This document shows, one piece after another, positions 17,670 through 26,963 of a stretch of 64,000 bases of DNA. The first letter of the stretch is position 1. Every line of letters begins with the position of its first letter. This DNA is from Enteractinococcus helveticum (GTDB lineage: Bacteria; Actinomycetota; Actinomycetes; Actinomycetales; Micrococcaceae). Both the position numbers and the translations under genes were made by a program. The DNA lies in the NCBI RefSeq assembly GCF_001657475.1, contig NZ_LXEY01000007.1, forward strand, positions 1 to 64,000. The letters run 5' to 3'. The notes under the pieces were generated by a model. That model had not been told where the DNA came from. It saw nothing but the letters and a program-made list of their open reading frames with translations, and ran no database searches.

Positions 17670-18068
17670 AGTCGTTGAACTTCGTGCGCATTCGTTCAAA
17701 TAAACGGGCGGCACCTGATCGCACGCTTTGGTTGATGACCCGCGCTGTTGCTGGGTCGCCAGCCAGCAACAAATTGGCAGATAGGGAAGCCGCCCGCTTA
17801 TTCAAGAGTATTATGTGCCGGCAGGGGAGGGGTGTTGGGATCAGCTTTCACGCTCAGTGCTACAGGCCGGTCTGCGGCAAGGTCCTGGTCTCAGGCAGTA
17901 TCGATATTAGCTGGATCTTCTACTCGGACGCCCTTTGAGAGCAAGCAGTTCGGCGTGCCCTGCATAATCCACGGGGTCCACTAGTTGGACGGTGTCCCGA
18001 CGTGGGTCACCGGCGATTCGCAATTCCCAGGAGACTTGGTTTCGGTCGCCGTTATCCAACACCATCAC
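17670..18068 (-). pseudogene. Decayed copy of the 3' end of the TPP-dependent enzyme gene
   Basis: This stretch aligns base for base, with many substitutions and small indels, to 10538-10930, the last 130 codons of the TPP-dependent enzyme gene. Shared blocks include GCACCTGA, TTGATGAC, GCTGGGTCGCCAG, GCTGGATCTTCTAC, GGGTCACCGGCGATTCG and GTCGCCGTTATCCAACACC. No frame is open through it. The likeness stops abruptly near 18068. The duplicated piece starts at the C-terminal codon region and lacks its stop, so it is a truncated relic, not a working paralogue. Confidence 0.8.
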
Positions 18069-19029
18069 ATATCGGGTGTAGAGGCGGACCTCCGGTCGAA
18101 GATACTAGCCTCAACCAGCTTTCTGCAATCTGGACGATTTCGGTGGCCGAGGCTGTGCCTGGACAGCAGTCTCAGCCAACAATCTGATTGTGTCGACCAA
18201 TCTGTCGCTCAAGGGGCAGGATGCTTTCGGTGATGTCGGCAGCATGCATAACGTCGAGGTCACAATTAAGCTATGACGGAGATCTAGCAGCTCCTGCGTC
18301 ATTCAAGCGCCGCATTCGAGAGAAAAGTATTTCTGCGAGTGATTTTTTTGAGTCGTCTGGGCAAGGTGCACTCTGTTGCGGTATTGCTTGCTGAATAATG
18401 ACGAGTCGATTCGTTGGTCAACTGAATATTTGATGATTGATCTTTATGGTGTTACTTGATCGACTGCGAATGTGTTACAGGTCAAGTTTGTTTTTATATC
18501 AGGCGATACATGAAACCTCTTAGTTATTGAGCCTTATTTTTTATAAGTACATCTCAGTGGATTATCAAAGTTGAAATGCTGCGGCAGAAGTGGTTCCCGT
18601 GTAACGGTAGGGAATTGTGAACTAGACAGGACTTCATTCTCCCTCGAGTTATTCCCTCCGTGAATTGATTGAGTCGCTTGTAACATTGGACTCATGTGAT
18701 TTGCTTACTAGATACTTAGTTCTTTAGGAAGACACATGAGTGTAAAACAACATACTTAATGCGATAGACGATTCTGAAAAGTAGTTCCGTTTTTCCATTC
18801 AAAGAATGAATCACTCCGTTGCGTCAGATGTAAGGGGAGTGATCACGCTGGAAAGATTAAATCTTGCTTGGACTAATCCAAGAGACGGGATAAAACCTGT
18901 CTTTCAGAGTCACACAAGCGAGCCTGCTATGTATGCATGTGCCCCAAATGACTACGTTCTTAGGCCAATTCCAATGGCTAGTAAGGGACATAGGCGAATT
19001 GATAATACGATCAGATTGAGAACACTGTT
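18069..19029. other. Long A/T-rich gap with gene debris, no intact gene
   Basis: Nearly 1 kb between the TPP-enzyme relic and the TRAP transporter operon. On the minus strand at about 18110-18260, two adjoining frames read DLDVMHAADITESILPL and then SDRLVDTIRLLAETAVQAQ. This looks like the tail of a lost gene with one frameshift, not one I can name. From about 18400 the sequence is distinctly A/T-rich and holds no believable frame. A 75-codon frame at 18806-19033 has no ribosome binding site and no recognisable family. Promoters for the TRAP operon must lie in the last part. Confidence 0.5.
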
Positions 19030-19557
19030 ATGAATGTGAAGACATTGAAGTACACGAAGTGGGTGTCTCTTCCACTGGGTGTGATTTCGGGATTCTTAGT
19101 TGTCGTCCTAATGGCGATTACCGTCGCGGACGTCATTTCCCGGTCGAGCGGAGGCAGCGCCATTCCCGGAGTGTTGGAATACAGTGAAATTTTGATGGTA
19201 GCGGTGGTATTCCTCGCTCTTCCAGCGGCACAAAACCGCGGTTTTCACATCAGAACATCTCTGTTGACGAATATTCTACCGCCGCATGTTTCGCGAATCC
19301 TGATCATCGCCGGTTCTGTTGTCGGTATTTTGGCCATTGCTGCATTGGCTTGGGTTTCTGTTGGTAACACCATCACGTCTTTTACCACTGGCGAATACCG
19401 ATTTGGGCTTACTAAGGTCGAAATTTGGCCAGCTCGAGCGTTCTTGGCTGTCGGCATCATCGCTTACTCCGTTGAATATGTGAGATCTGCGGTTCAGTGG
19501 ACACGTCCCGAGACCTCAGAAAATACCGTTCTAGAACAAGCTGGTGACCAATCATGA
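19030..19557 (+). CDS. dctQ: TRAP transporter small permease, DctQ type
   Basis: 175 residues with four membrane helices (PLGVISGFLVVVLMAITVAD; the ILMVAVVFLALPAAQNRGFHIR block; RILIIAGSVVGILAIAALAW; ARAFLAVGIIAYSVEYVRSA). The DctQ signature is the E-I-L pattern followed by a conserved H in helix 2 (EYSEILMV ... GFHIRT). DctQ joins the large subunit DctM in the membrane of tripartite ATP-independent (Na+ or H+ driven) importers. The stop overlaps the dctM start by 4 nt (ATGA at 19554-19557). It is the first gene of a catabolic operon that reaches at least to dctP. Confidence 0.88.
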   Translation: MNVKTLKYTKWVSLPLGVISGFLVVVLMAITVADVISRSSGGSAIPGVLEYSEILMVAVVFLALPAAQNRGFHIRTSLLTNILPPHVSRILIIAGSVVGILAIAALAWVSVGNTITSFTTGEYRFGLTKVEIWPARAFLAVGIIAYSVEYVRSAVQWTRPETSENTVLEQAGDQS

Positions 19558-20996
19558 TGCTCGATGCTTCTCTCGTCACGATTATTGCACTCTGCGTCCT
19601 GCTAGCCATGATCTTCATGGCACAGCCCATCTGGTTGGCACTTGCAGCTTCGGGGGCGATCGGCCTTCTGCTACTCGACGGATTTAACGTCGCCAATATC
19701 GCCATAGGTAGCAACACCTTTGACGCCGTAGCCTCATACAGTCTCCTCATCATTCCCATGTTCGTTCTCATGGGGGTCCTCAGCGGGAAGGCAGGATTAG
19801 CTGAGGATCTGTTTGCTGTTTCTGAGAAAATCGTGGGCAAGCTGCCGGGCGGCTTAGGAATTGCCACCATTTTGGCGTCGGCTGGATTCTCTGCAGTGAC
19901 CGGTTCCAGCTCGGCAACTGTCGCTACCGTTGGGCGCATTGCTATTGGAGAGATGGAATCTCGCGGATACAAGATCAATTCCGCCGGTGCACTGGTGGCT
20001 ATGGGAGGAACTCTCGGAGTTCTCATCCCACCCAGCATTATCATCGTGATATTCGGATCTATGACGGGAACCTCGATCGGTGCGCTGCTGATCGCCTGTG
20101 TTGTTCCCGCCATCGTAACGGTTATTGCTTATTCTTTAGCAACTATTGTGCAGTTCAAACGCGGCAAACTCACCGAGAAGAAAATAACCGAGAAGAAAAA
20201 CGTTTCTACTAAAACACTGGTCACCGCTGCGGTCGGGGGCTCTACGCCGTCCTCACAGGCATTGAACATTGGCACCGGAACCGGAGAGGGCTTGGACCAA
20301 GCACCAAAAGGCCTTTCACGTAAAAATATTACCGGAGCACTCTTCGTGCTGCTGATTTTCGCCATCGTCATCGGTGGTGTTTACGGCGGGCTTTTTACCG
20401 CAACCGAGTCCGGCGCGATTGCAGCGGTGGTCGCTCTTCTCGTCTTGATCATACGGTTGCGTAAATTCGGTGTTCGCCGTGTAACCACTGACATTCGTGA
20501 CAGCCTGGTTGACACTGGGGCGATGACCTCCATGATTTTCGCGTTACTGGCAGGTGGCGCCGTTTTCGGGTTCTTCCTGGTGCGGACAGGTCTACCGAAC
20601 GAGCTGGTGAGGTCAGTAACATCGTGGGATCTGAACTCGACGTGGATCATTATCATTTCGCTGGTCTTGTTGCTCATCCTGGGATGTTTCCTAGACTCGT
20701 ATACGATCATGATCATTGTGGTCCCACTGATTTGGCCGATTCTCGATGATATGGGTGTCAACGGCATTTGGTATGGCCTCCTTGTTGTGAAGGCCATCGA
20801 AATTGGCTTGGTCACCCCACCCTTTGGTCTCAATGTTTTCGTTGCGGCCGGGATGCACAAGAAGATGACTCCCGAGGGGATCTTTAAAGAGATTTTCCCG
20901 TTTGTTCTCGTCGAATTTGCCGTCATTGCGCTGCTGATGATCTTCCCCGAACTCATCACGTGGTTACCAGACTTAGCATCATCAGACACTCTTTGA
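19554..20996 (+). CDS. dctM: TRAP transporter large permease, DctM type
   Basis: 480 residues, about 12 membrane helices. The DctM signatures are clear: SLLIIPMFVLMG near residue 64, then AGFSAVTGSSSATVATVGRI, MGGTLGVLIPPSIIIVIFGS, LILGCFLDSYTIMIIVVPL and the late GLVTPPFGLNVFVAAGM. A soluble, lysine-rich insert of roughly 60 residues (about 200-260, containing KKITEKKNVSTK and GGSTPSSQALNIGTGTG) splits the helices and is longer than usual for DctM. The protein is the transport channel that takes substrate from DctP. The start overlaps the dctQ stop. Confidence 0.9.
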   Translation: MMLDASLVTIIALCVLLAMIFMAQPIWLALAASGAIGLLLLDGFNVANIAIGSNTFDAVASYSLLIIPMFVLMGVLSGKAGLAEDLFAVSEKIVGKLPGGLGIATILASAGFSAVTGSSSATVATVGRIAIGEMESRGYKINSAGALVAMGGTLGVLIPPSIIIVIFGSMTGTSIGALLIACVVPAIVTVIAYSLATIVQFKRGKLTEKKITEKKNVSTKTLVTAAVGGSTPSSQALNIGTGTGEGLDQAPKGLSRKNITGALFVLLIFAIVIGGVYGGLFTATESGAIAAVVALLVLIIRLRKFGVRRVTTDIRDSLVDTGAMTSMIFALLAGGAVFGFFLVRTGLPNELVRSVTSWDLNSTWIIIISLVLLLILGCFLDSYTIMIIVVPLIWPILDDMGVNGIWYGLLVVKAIEIGLVTPPFGLNVFVAAGMHKKMTPEGIFKEIFPFVLVEFAVIALLMIFPELITWLPDLASSDTL

Positions 20997-21015
20997 GTGA
21001 GAAAGTATAATTAGC

Positions 21016-21915
21016 ATGAAAACTCCAACAATAGGCGTTATCGGCGCCGGTGCCATGGGCTTTCCAATCGCCGAAAATATTGCGAAAGCCAGGCTTAGCC
21101 CTCTCGTCGTCGATGCCAATCGGGACACAGTTAAAACATTAGCAACGCTTGGCATTCGAGCTAGCGAGCAGATCCCCGATGCTTGGGATTCAGAACTTAT
21201 CGTGATCTGTGTGGCATCCGCAGACCAACTGGAGTCCGTCTATGAGGCTCTCGAGTTGAATGGTACTAGTCGCTCCCGCATTGCCCTGGTCTTAAGCACC
21301 GTTGGCCCTGAATTCTTGGCACAATTTGCTTCACGAGTTGCCCCATACGGAGTGCGAGTCGTGGATTGCCCTATGACTGGTGGCGTCTCCGGAGCTAAAA
21401 AAGGCGTTCTGAAGTTCATGTGCAGTGGTAGTGATCAGGACGTCCAGAAGGTCATCGATGTACTGGACGGCGTTATCGGAAGTTTCGTCCAGGTGGGGAC
21501 CGAACCTGGACAAGGTCAATCAGTTAAGCTAATCAATAATCTCCTTTCTTCGGTGCACCTCGTTGCGGCCGCAGAAGCAGTAAATCTTGCTGAAACACTT
21601 GGACTTGATCCTGCAAATTTGAGCCAGATTCTTATCAGTGGCGCAGGCGACTCTTGGATGATGCGTGAACGATATCCTCGAATGGCTCTACCTGCGCAAG
21701 AACGCGAATTTGATACCGCTCTCGCCATTTTTCGCAAGGATACTGAACTCATTAGCCAAACCGCGAAACATGTCGGAGCGTATAGTCCGCTTGTCCACAG
21801 TGCTGCTGCCATCTTCCATGAAGCTGCAGAATCTGCCGGACTATCAGTTGACGATACCTATGTTGCCGATTTGTATCGGCAGAAAACCCTGAACAATGGA
21901 GGACAAGACGCATGA
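21016..21915 (+). CDS. NAD(P)-dependent beta-hydroxyacid dehydrogenase (3-hydroxyisobutyrate dehydrogenase family)
   Basis: 299 residues. Features of the family are the Rossmann motif GVIGAGAMGFPIAENI at the N-terminus, the substrate-binding stretch DCPMTGGVSGAKKG near residue 118, and the catalytic lysine in GQSVKLINNLL near 173, then the helical C-terminal domain. Members oxidise beta-hydroxyacids such as 3-hydroxyisobutyrate, tartronate semialdehyde or L-threonate-type acids. The gene is placed between TRAP permease and TRAP binding-protein genes and overlaps dctP by 4 nt (ATGA at 21912), so it acts on the imported acid or a close product. Confidence 0.85.
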   Translation: MKTPTIGVIGAGAMGFPIAENIAKARLSPLVVDANRDTVKTLATLGIRASEQIPDAWDSELIVICVASADQLESVYEALELNGTSRSRIALVLSTVGPEFLAQFASRVAPYGVRVVDCPMTGGVSGAKKGVLKFMCSGSDQDVQKVIDVLDGVIGSFVQVGTEPGQGQSVKLINNLLSSVHLVAAAEAVNLAETLGLDPANLSQILISGAGDSWMMRERYPRMALPAQEREFDTALAIFRKDTELISQTAKHVGAYSPLVHSAAAIFHEAAESAGLSVDDTYVADLYRQKTLNNGGQDA

Positions 21916-23006
21916 AGAAAATCACGGGTACCCTCGGTGGCCTAGCCATTATGGCGTTAGCATTGACCGCATGTGGCAGCGGCGATGGGGGCGACTCTGC
22001 GGCGGGAGCCAGCGAAAGCAGTGTCAAGCTACAGTTTGCCAGTTATCTTGGATCACGGATGCCAGAGTCACAGGCATTCCAGTGGGCTTTCGACGAAATT
22101 GAGGCGCAAACTGATGGTGCCGTCACCGTCGATCCAGTGTGGGACAGCGGGCTGTTGGGCGGTCCAGATATCCTCCCAGGAGTGTCTGATGGACGCGCTG
22201 ACATGGGATTCATGACAGTGCTCTACAATCCCGCTGAATTGCCACTGTCACAAATGGCTACCGTACCGTTTGTAACAGAAGATCCGGTCGCCGTACGAGA
22301 GTCATACGCTGAATTATACGAAACTAATGAGGAGTTCCGTTCGGAGTGGGAGAACGCTGGCGTCATTCCGCTTACCTTCGGTGGTAATGGTGTGTCGACT
22401 CTGGGCACTAATGGTGCGGTTTCCCAAGTCGAAGACCTCGAGGGCATGACCTTACGTGCAACAGGTTTCACCGCAACCGCTATGACCGACGCCGACGTGA
22501 ACGTGGTTTCTATACCGTCTCCTGAAATCTATGAGTCCATGCAGCGCGGAATGATTGAAGGCTGGAGCACCCAGATCTTCGACAACATTACGGTCCAGAG
22601 TCTGGAAGAAGTCACATCGCATATTTCCGAACCAGGCATTGGCATTTACACTGCAAACGCTTTCATTATTGGAGACCACGCCTGGGAGCAACTTTCAGAG
22701 GAAAATCAGCAGATTGTCACTGACATTGCTGCTCAGATTCCGGAGAAGCACCAAGAAATTCTTCAAGAATTTGATGCTCAAATTTGTGGTGAGCTGCAAG
22801 ACGCTGGCGTAGAAGTCACCGTCTGGGAAGACAGCGCTAAAGAAGCATGGCGTACGGAGATCGGGACATCCTTGATTGACCAATGGAAATCGGATGTTTC
22901 TGGTTCAACAGAAAATGCCGATGGTCTGTGGGACGAATTCCAGTCCCTGCTGGAGAAACATGACAGCGATTTTGTCTCGGGAGTGAACCAGTGCGCCGGT
23001 GAGTAA
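21912..23006 (+). CDS. dctP: TRAP transporter solute-binding lipoprotein, DctP type
   Basis: 364 residues. The N-terminus is a lipoprotein signal (MKKITGTLGGLAIMALALTAC) with the lipobox LTAC at residues 18-21, followed by a G/S/D linker. The mature part has DctP/TAXI-like features: LQFASYLGSRMPESQAF, GPDILPGVSDGRADMGF, GVIPLTFGGNGVSTLG, EGMTLRATGF (Arg in the substrate-anchoring region) and NAFIIGDHAWEQLSEENQQIV. It binds the imported organic acid outside the membrane and hands it to DctQM. GGAGG lies 8 nt before the ATG, which overlaps the stop of the dehydrogenase gene. Confidence 0.9.
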   Translation: MKKITGTLGGLAIMALALTACGSGDGGDSAAGASESSVKLQFASYLGSRMPESQAFQWAFDEIEAQTDGAVTVDPVWDSGLLGGPDILPGVSDGRADMGFMTVLYNPAELPLSQMATVPFVTEDPVAVRESYAELYETNEEFRSEWENAGVIPLTFGGNGVSTLGTNGAVSQVEDLEGMTLRATGFTATAMTDADVNVVSIPSPEIYESMQRGMIEGWSTQIFDNITVQSLEEVTSHISEPGIGIYTANAFIIGDHAWEQLSEENQQIVTDIAAQIPEKHQEILQEFDAQICGELQDAGVEVTVWEDSAKEAWRTEIGTSLIDQWKSDVSGSTENADGLWDEFQSLLEKHDSDFVSGVNQCAGE

Positions 23007-23087
23007 CGCCGGCGAACACCACCTACGCTACCTATTTGGCAAGCGTGTCAAGACGCGTGATGCCGAAGACCACAAACTAAATACAAC

Positions 23088-23128
23088 TGTGTGCAGTGTG
23101 CGAGGAATAGCGGCGCACACTGCACACA
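23088..23128. repeat. Strong hairpin between dctP and the VOC gene
   Basis: Perfect 15-bp arms, TGTGTGCAGTGTGCG (23088-23102) and CGCACACTGCACACA (23114-23128), separated by 11 nt, start about 80 bp after the dctP stop and end 32 bp before the VOC start. There is no T run, so it is either an RNA-stability or processing element that lets dctP be expressed above the downstream genes, or an operator. Confidence 0.65.
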
Positions 23129-23160
23129 TGCGATAACAACACTATTTGGAGGGCCACTCT

Positions 23161-24042
23161 ATGGCACTGCGATTGCACCACATAAATGTTTGCGGCGACG
23201 ATATGGGCGCCTTAACGAAATTCTACACTGAAGGACTCGGACTGACCCAATTGGCGCCACCGTCGATGACGGGCGATGAGGGTGTCGCCCCGGAGTCCCA
23301 GACATGGGGCGACACCGCCGCCTTCTTTCAGGCAGGACATCCAGATGAATTACAGTTCCATATCACCAAACGACGCCCCTACGCGAGCTTTGAATACAAC
23401 CAGCCGATCAATCCGCTGGCAAACGGTCATCTGTGTTTTCGTACCGATGACATTGAGGAAATCATCGAGCGACTCAACGCTCATAACGTGCCCTTCGCCG
23501 ACTACGGATATTGGGCTATAGAAAACTGGCGACAGATTTTCTTAGCAGACCCGGCCGGCAACATCATTGAAATTCACCAGGTTGATGAGATGACTGAGCT
23601 CCAGGAATTTACGCCTGTTGGCCATCTGCGTTTGCATCATGTGAATGTTTGCGGTGACGATATTGACGCGCTGAATCGCTTCTATAATCAGGTTCTGGGA
23701 CTAGAGCGACTGCCGTCACCGGGTATGACCGGCGACGACGGCAAGAATAAGACTTGGGGTGATTCTGCACAATTCTTCGATGCCGGTGACGAACACCTGC
23801 TACAGCTGCATGCCACCACAAGACGAGCCTACGCAGGTTACGACTCGGGGCAGTCTGTGAACGGCTTGATGCATGGGCACATTGCCTTCCGCACCGACGA
23901 TATGAATGCTGTCATCGAACGGCTCATGGCCAATGGTATCCCGTATTCGGACTACGAAAAATGGGCGATTAAAACCTGGCATCAGATTTTCCTACCAGAC
24001 CCAGCAGGAAACGTGGTTGAAATTCATCAGGTGGACGCCTAA
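23161..24042 (+). CDS. Two-domain VOC (glyoxalase/dioxygenase fold) protein
   Basis: 293 residues made of two similar halves. Each begins LRLHHxNVCGDD followed by FYxxxLGL and continues with GHxxFRTDD, then WxQIFLxDPAGNxxEIHQVD. The first His of each half, the mid His (LQFHITKRR / LQLHATTRR) and the Glu in GNIIEIHQ/GNVVEIHQ are the usual metal ligands of the vicinal-oxygen-chelate fold. Both halves keep them, so there may be two metal sites. Extradiol dioxygenases and some lyases or epimerases look like this. The start at 23161 is set by GGAGGG upstream. It belongs to the TRAP catabolic cluster, and the reaction is unknown. Confidence 0.8.
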   Translation: MALRLHHINVCGDDMGALTKFYTEGLGLTQLAPPSMTGDEGVAPESQTWGDTAAFFQAGHPDELQFHITKRRPYASFEYNQPINPLANGHLCFRTDDIEEIIERLNAHNVPFADYGYWAIENWRQIFLADPAGNIIEIHQVDEMTELQEFTPVGHLRLHHVNVCGDDIDALNRFYNQVLGLERLPSPGMTGDDGKNKTWGDSAQFFDAGDEHLLQLHATTRRAYAGYDSGQSVNGLMHGHIAFRTDDMNAVIERLMANGIPYSDYEKWAIKTWHQIFLPDPAGNVVEIHQVDA

Positions 24043-24199
24043 CCAAAAACCTATGCCTGCTGAAGATGCTACCGTCATCAAGAAACGAAAAGCACCTGCG
24101 TGATTTGTTTCCTGAGACGATGCAATCATAGTAGACCACTCGGTTGGAGCTCGACAGGATGGCACCTTGCTCGTGGTTTGATAGAAAGTAGAGATCCCT

Positions 24200-25078
24200 A
24201 TGGAGTTGAGACAGCTCGAAGCGTTCGTGAAAGTTGCTGAGCACAGACATTTCGGTAAAGCAGCCGACGCGCTACGCCTGACTCAACCTCCATTGTCACA
24301 ACGAATTTTATCCTTGGAGCGCGAACTCGGGGTTAAACTTCTTGACAGAAGCACTCGGAAGGTCGAGTTGACCGCAGCCGGTGAATTGCTCCTGGAGTAC
24401 GCTGTCGACATCCTCCACAAAGTCGACAGCGCAAAATTCGAAGTACAGGAGCTTGCCCTAGGTAATCGAGGCGTGATCCGGTTAGGTGTCGTCGGTTCAG
24501 CCATGTACCGACAGCTTCCAACCATAGTACAGTTCATCCGTCAGGCGCTCCCGGAAGCCGACATTGAGGTTATTCCAGAGTTCTTCACGGATGTTCAGCT
24601 CCAGATGATTCGAAACAACGAACTTGATATTGGTTTAGTACGTAATGCTTCGGTTAGTGATGATATACGTATTGACGTACTTGGGTATGAGCCACTCGTT
24701 GCAGTGATCCAGGAGCAAGACTCAGTGGGCAAAGTGGTCGCGATGTCGGAACTCAGCCAAAGAACGATCCTCTGCTACCCACCTGAGAAATCTGAGGTCG
24801 GCAGAATGGTTCGTCGGCACTTAGAAGAAGCCCCTTCTATAGTCTCTAAAATTATTGATGTGCCACACACCTCTTCCATGATGGCGATGGTAGCTGCCGG
24901 TGTGGGCGTGGGCATCGTACCAGAATCGGCTGAGGTGCTGAAATTGCCGGGGCTTCGCTACGCAAGAATCGGCGACTTACCCCAGGTCGGGCTCGAACTT
25001 GCATCGCGTTCGAATGAACATAGCGAGCTAATAAAGAAAGCCATCGCAGCGATATTGAGCTCGAACTTCTCTATCTAA
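24200..25078 (+). CDS. LysR-family transcriptional regulator
   Basis: 292 residues, the usual LysR length. The N-terminal winged helix reads MELRQLEAFVKVAEHRHFGK, AADALRLTQPPLSQRILSLE and LLDRSTRKVELTAAGE, then the long linker helix and the two-lobed effector domain (IRLGVVGSAMYRQLPTIV, NELDIGLVRNAS, HTSSMMAMVAAGVGVGIVPES). It lies between the VOC gene and the enolase-superfamily gene, all on the same strand, so it probably controls the TRAP catabolic cluster in answer to the imported acid or an intermediate. Confidence 0.9.
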   Translation: MELRQLEAFVKVAEHRHFGKAADALRLTQPPLSQRILSLERELGVKLLDRSTRKVELTAAGELLLEYAVDILHKVDSAKFEVQELALGNRGVIRLGVVGSAMYRQLPTIVQFIRQALPEADIEVIPEFFTDVQLQMIRNNELDIGLVRNASVSDDIRIDVLGYEPLVAVIQEQDSVGKVVAMSELSQRTILCYPPEKSEVGRMVRRHLEEAPSIVSKIIDVPHTSSMMAMVAAGVGVGIVPESAEVLKLPGLRYARIGDLPQVGLELASRSNEHSELIKKAIAAILSSNFSI

Positions 25079-25255
25079 ATAACCAGCCTCGTTCCGTGGC
25101 GATGCTTATACAAGACGGTTCAAATTTCCAGGGCGTTCTTATGCGCCTTGTCACCACCAATGATGTGCGCCGACGTTGGTAGCTCAAGCGTGCGCACAAT
25201 CAACGGTGATAACCACAGAACAACTTATTTGAATAGGAGGACGACATCCACCAGG

Positions 25256-26377
25256 ATGTCATCATCAACCATGGATATGATCGCGAAAATTGAAGCGATT
25301 CCCTATTGTATCGACTATGCGAAGCCACTTCGGTTCGCATCAGGGTTTGTGGATAAAGCTGATCACGTTCTCGTACGGGTTACCACCAACAACGGTTTGG
25401 TCGGTATCGCAGATGCGCCACCACGGCCGTATACCTACGGTGAAACTCAAGAGTCTATCCTTGCGGTCATCAACAAGATAATGGCCCCACAACTTATAGG
25501 CACTCCTGTTGAGCAGAATGCTCGCGTCCATGAGGTTCTCAAACGGACTGTCGGAAATAATGTTGCGAAGGCAGCCATCGATATCGCACTTTGGGATATC
25601 AAGGCCAAGACTGCAAACACCACATTGACTGCGATGCTCGGCGGCTACACAGACCGTCTTCAGGTAGCACATATGGTCGGCTTCGCAGACACCCGCGACG
25701 TTCTTGAGGAAGTACAAGACCTGACCGACAGATACGGCATCTCCGCATATAAAATTAAGGTTGGACGTCGTCCGATCCACGACGATATCGAAGTTTGCCG
25801 CGCGATTCGTCGCGAGTTTGGTGACGAAGTTGTGCTCTATATCGACGGCAATCGCGGCTGGAATGCACGTGAAAGCCAATATGTGTTGAAGGCTCTTGAA
25901 GATATCAACCTGCGTTTTGTAGAAGAACTGAATCCTGCAAGTGAAGGATTCGGTCGGCGCCAAATTGTGCAGCACACTAACATCCCATTTGTGGTCGATG
26001 AGTCAGCCCCCACCCCAACTGCAGTGTGGAGGGCGTTGCAAGACGGCGATGGTTCTGCTGTGTCCATTAAAACGGCCCGTACCGGGATCACAGATTCTTT
26101 ACGCATTTGGGGCCTGTGTTCCTCAGGAGGTGTTGATATAGTGCTCGGGAACCAAATCGATACCCAAGTTGGTTCCATGGCCACGATTGCCTTTGGTGCA
26201 GCATTCTACGAGACGTCTTTACTCCCAGCGGAAGTCTCCAACTTCTTGGATATGCAGGATGACCTCCAAGCCGAGCCTATTGAAATTGTGGATGGCTATG
26301 CCAAAATTTCGCAGCGACCGGGCTACGGTGCCTCTATTGATCCAGATAAGCTCGAGTACTATCGACTCGATAAATAA
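25256..26377 (+). CDS. Enolase-superfamily enzyme of the mandelate racemase/muconate lactonizing type
   Basis: About 373 residues. After the capping domain (AIPYCIDYAKPLRFASG), the barrel shows Lys-x-Lys in ISAYKIKVG, metal ligands Asp in LYIDGNRGW, Glu in RFVEELNP and Asp-Glu in PFVVDESA, and the second lysine in VSIKTARTGI. Lysines on both faces is the muconate-lactonizing/dipeptide-epimerase arrangement, so it could be a cycloisomerase, epimerase or dehydratase. The start 25256 is favoured by AGGAGG at 25235. ATG 25271 is the alternative. It closes the TRAP cluster and is followed by a terminator. Confidence 0.85.
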   Translation: MSSSTMDMIAKIEAIPYCIDYAKPLRFASGFVDKADHVLVRVTTNNGLVGIADAPPRPYTYGETQESILAVINKIMAPQLIGTPVEQNARVHEVLKRTVGNNVAKAAIDIALWDIKAKTANTTLTAMLGGYTDRLQVAHMVGFADTRDVLEEVQDLTDRYGISAYKIKVGRRPIHDDIEVCRAIRREFGDEVVLYIDGNRGWNARESQYVLKALEDINLRFVEELNPASEGFGRRQIVQHTNIPFVVDESAPTPTAVWRALQDGDGSAVSIKTARTGITDSLRIWGLCSSGGVDIVLGNQIDTQVGSMATIAFGAAFYETSLLPAEVSNFLDMQDDLQAEPIEIVDGYAKISQRPGYGASIDPDKLEYYRLDK

Positions 26378-26394
26378 CGGGTCATAAATCAAAT

Positions 26395-26436
26395 AAAACG
26401 CGGGGCAGTTCACTCTACCGGCCCCGCGTTTTGTGG
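26395..26436 (+). terminator. Rho-independent terminator after the enolase-superfamily gene
   Basis: The arms AAAACGCGGGGC (26395-26406) and GCCCCGCGTTTT (26421-26432) are perfectly complementary with a 14-nt loop. The right arm ends in TTTT. It closes the TRAP catabolic cluster. Confidence 0.85.
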
Positions 26437-26963
26437 ATATGGTGGAACGCTCTTCATCTGGCTGTTTCGGCTGTGAAATAGTATGAGACTCCTAGTAACT
26501 TCACCGGAATCTGCATAACTTCTGACCACTGAGAAGTACTGATCTGGACTTCGGAGAGCAAAGTATACGAACCCGATGTTGAAGGTAGCGGATCTAGGTG
26601 ACGCTTCCGGGCGCTCAAATTACCGGCTGATATCGTGTCACTGCGTCGTCGTTGTGATTTGCACTGGGTTCATGTGTGATTGGCATAATTCCTAGCCCGG
26701 TCTAGGACAGTGTCTATTGAGCAGTTCGGTTCGGTAGGTCGATACTCGACGGGCAGGCGCGACTATTGCGTGTCCAAACGGGGCACACTGGACGTCAGAT
26801 AGAGATCCACTAATAATACCTTCCCCACAAGAAATACGGATTTGTGTCCGCTGCACATGGAAAGCGTTACATCACTCTTTTTGAGTTTGGACGAGTGTGC
26901 CGTAAAAATACGGAGTACTTTGAGCCGACGCGAATAGAAGCTACGTGAGTCTCATCCGCGACA
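26437..26963. other. Gap without recognisable gene
   Basis: About 530 bp between the terminator of the enolase-superfamily gene and the end of the SDR gene. All frames are cut by stops and I see no ribosome binding sites, strong repeats or gene debris that I can name. Confidence 0.5.

Noticed and set aside
18806-19033. 75-codon frame just before dctQ
   Set aside because: No ribosome binding site, no known family, ends 1-4 nt into the dctQ start. More likely leader sequence than a gene.
19457-20113. 218-codon minus-strand open frame inside dctM
   Set aside because: It is antisense to a clear TRAP permease gene, low in protein-like features, and has no ribosome binding site. It is a shadow of the GC-biased codons of dctM.
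22993-23013. CGCCGG/CCGGCG mini-hairpin at the end of dctP
   Set aside because: Only 6-bp arms across the stop codon, weaker than the 15-bp hairpin that follows. Probably chance from GC-rich codons.
25340-25975. 211-codon minus-strand open frame inside the enolase-superfamily gene
   Set aside because: The plus-strand gene has all catalytic residues; the antisense frame has no start signal or family.
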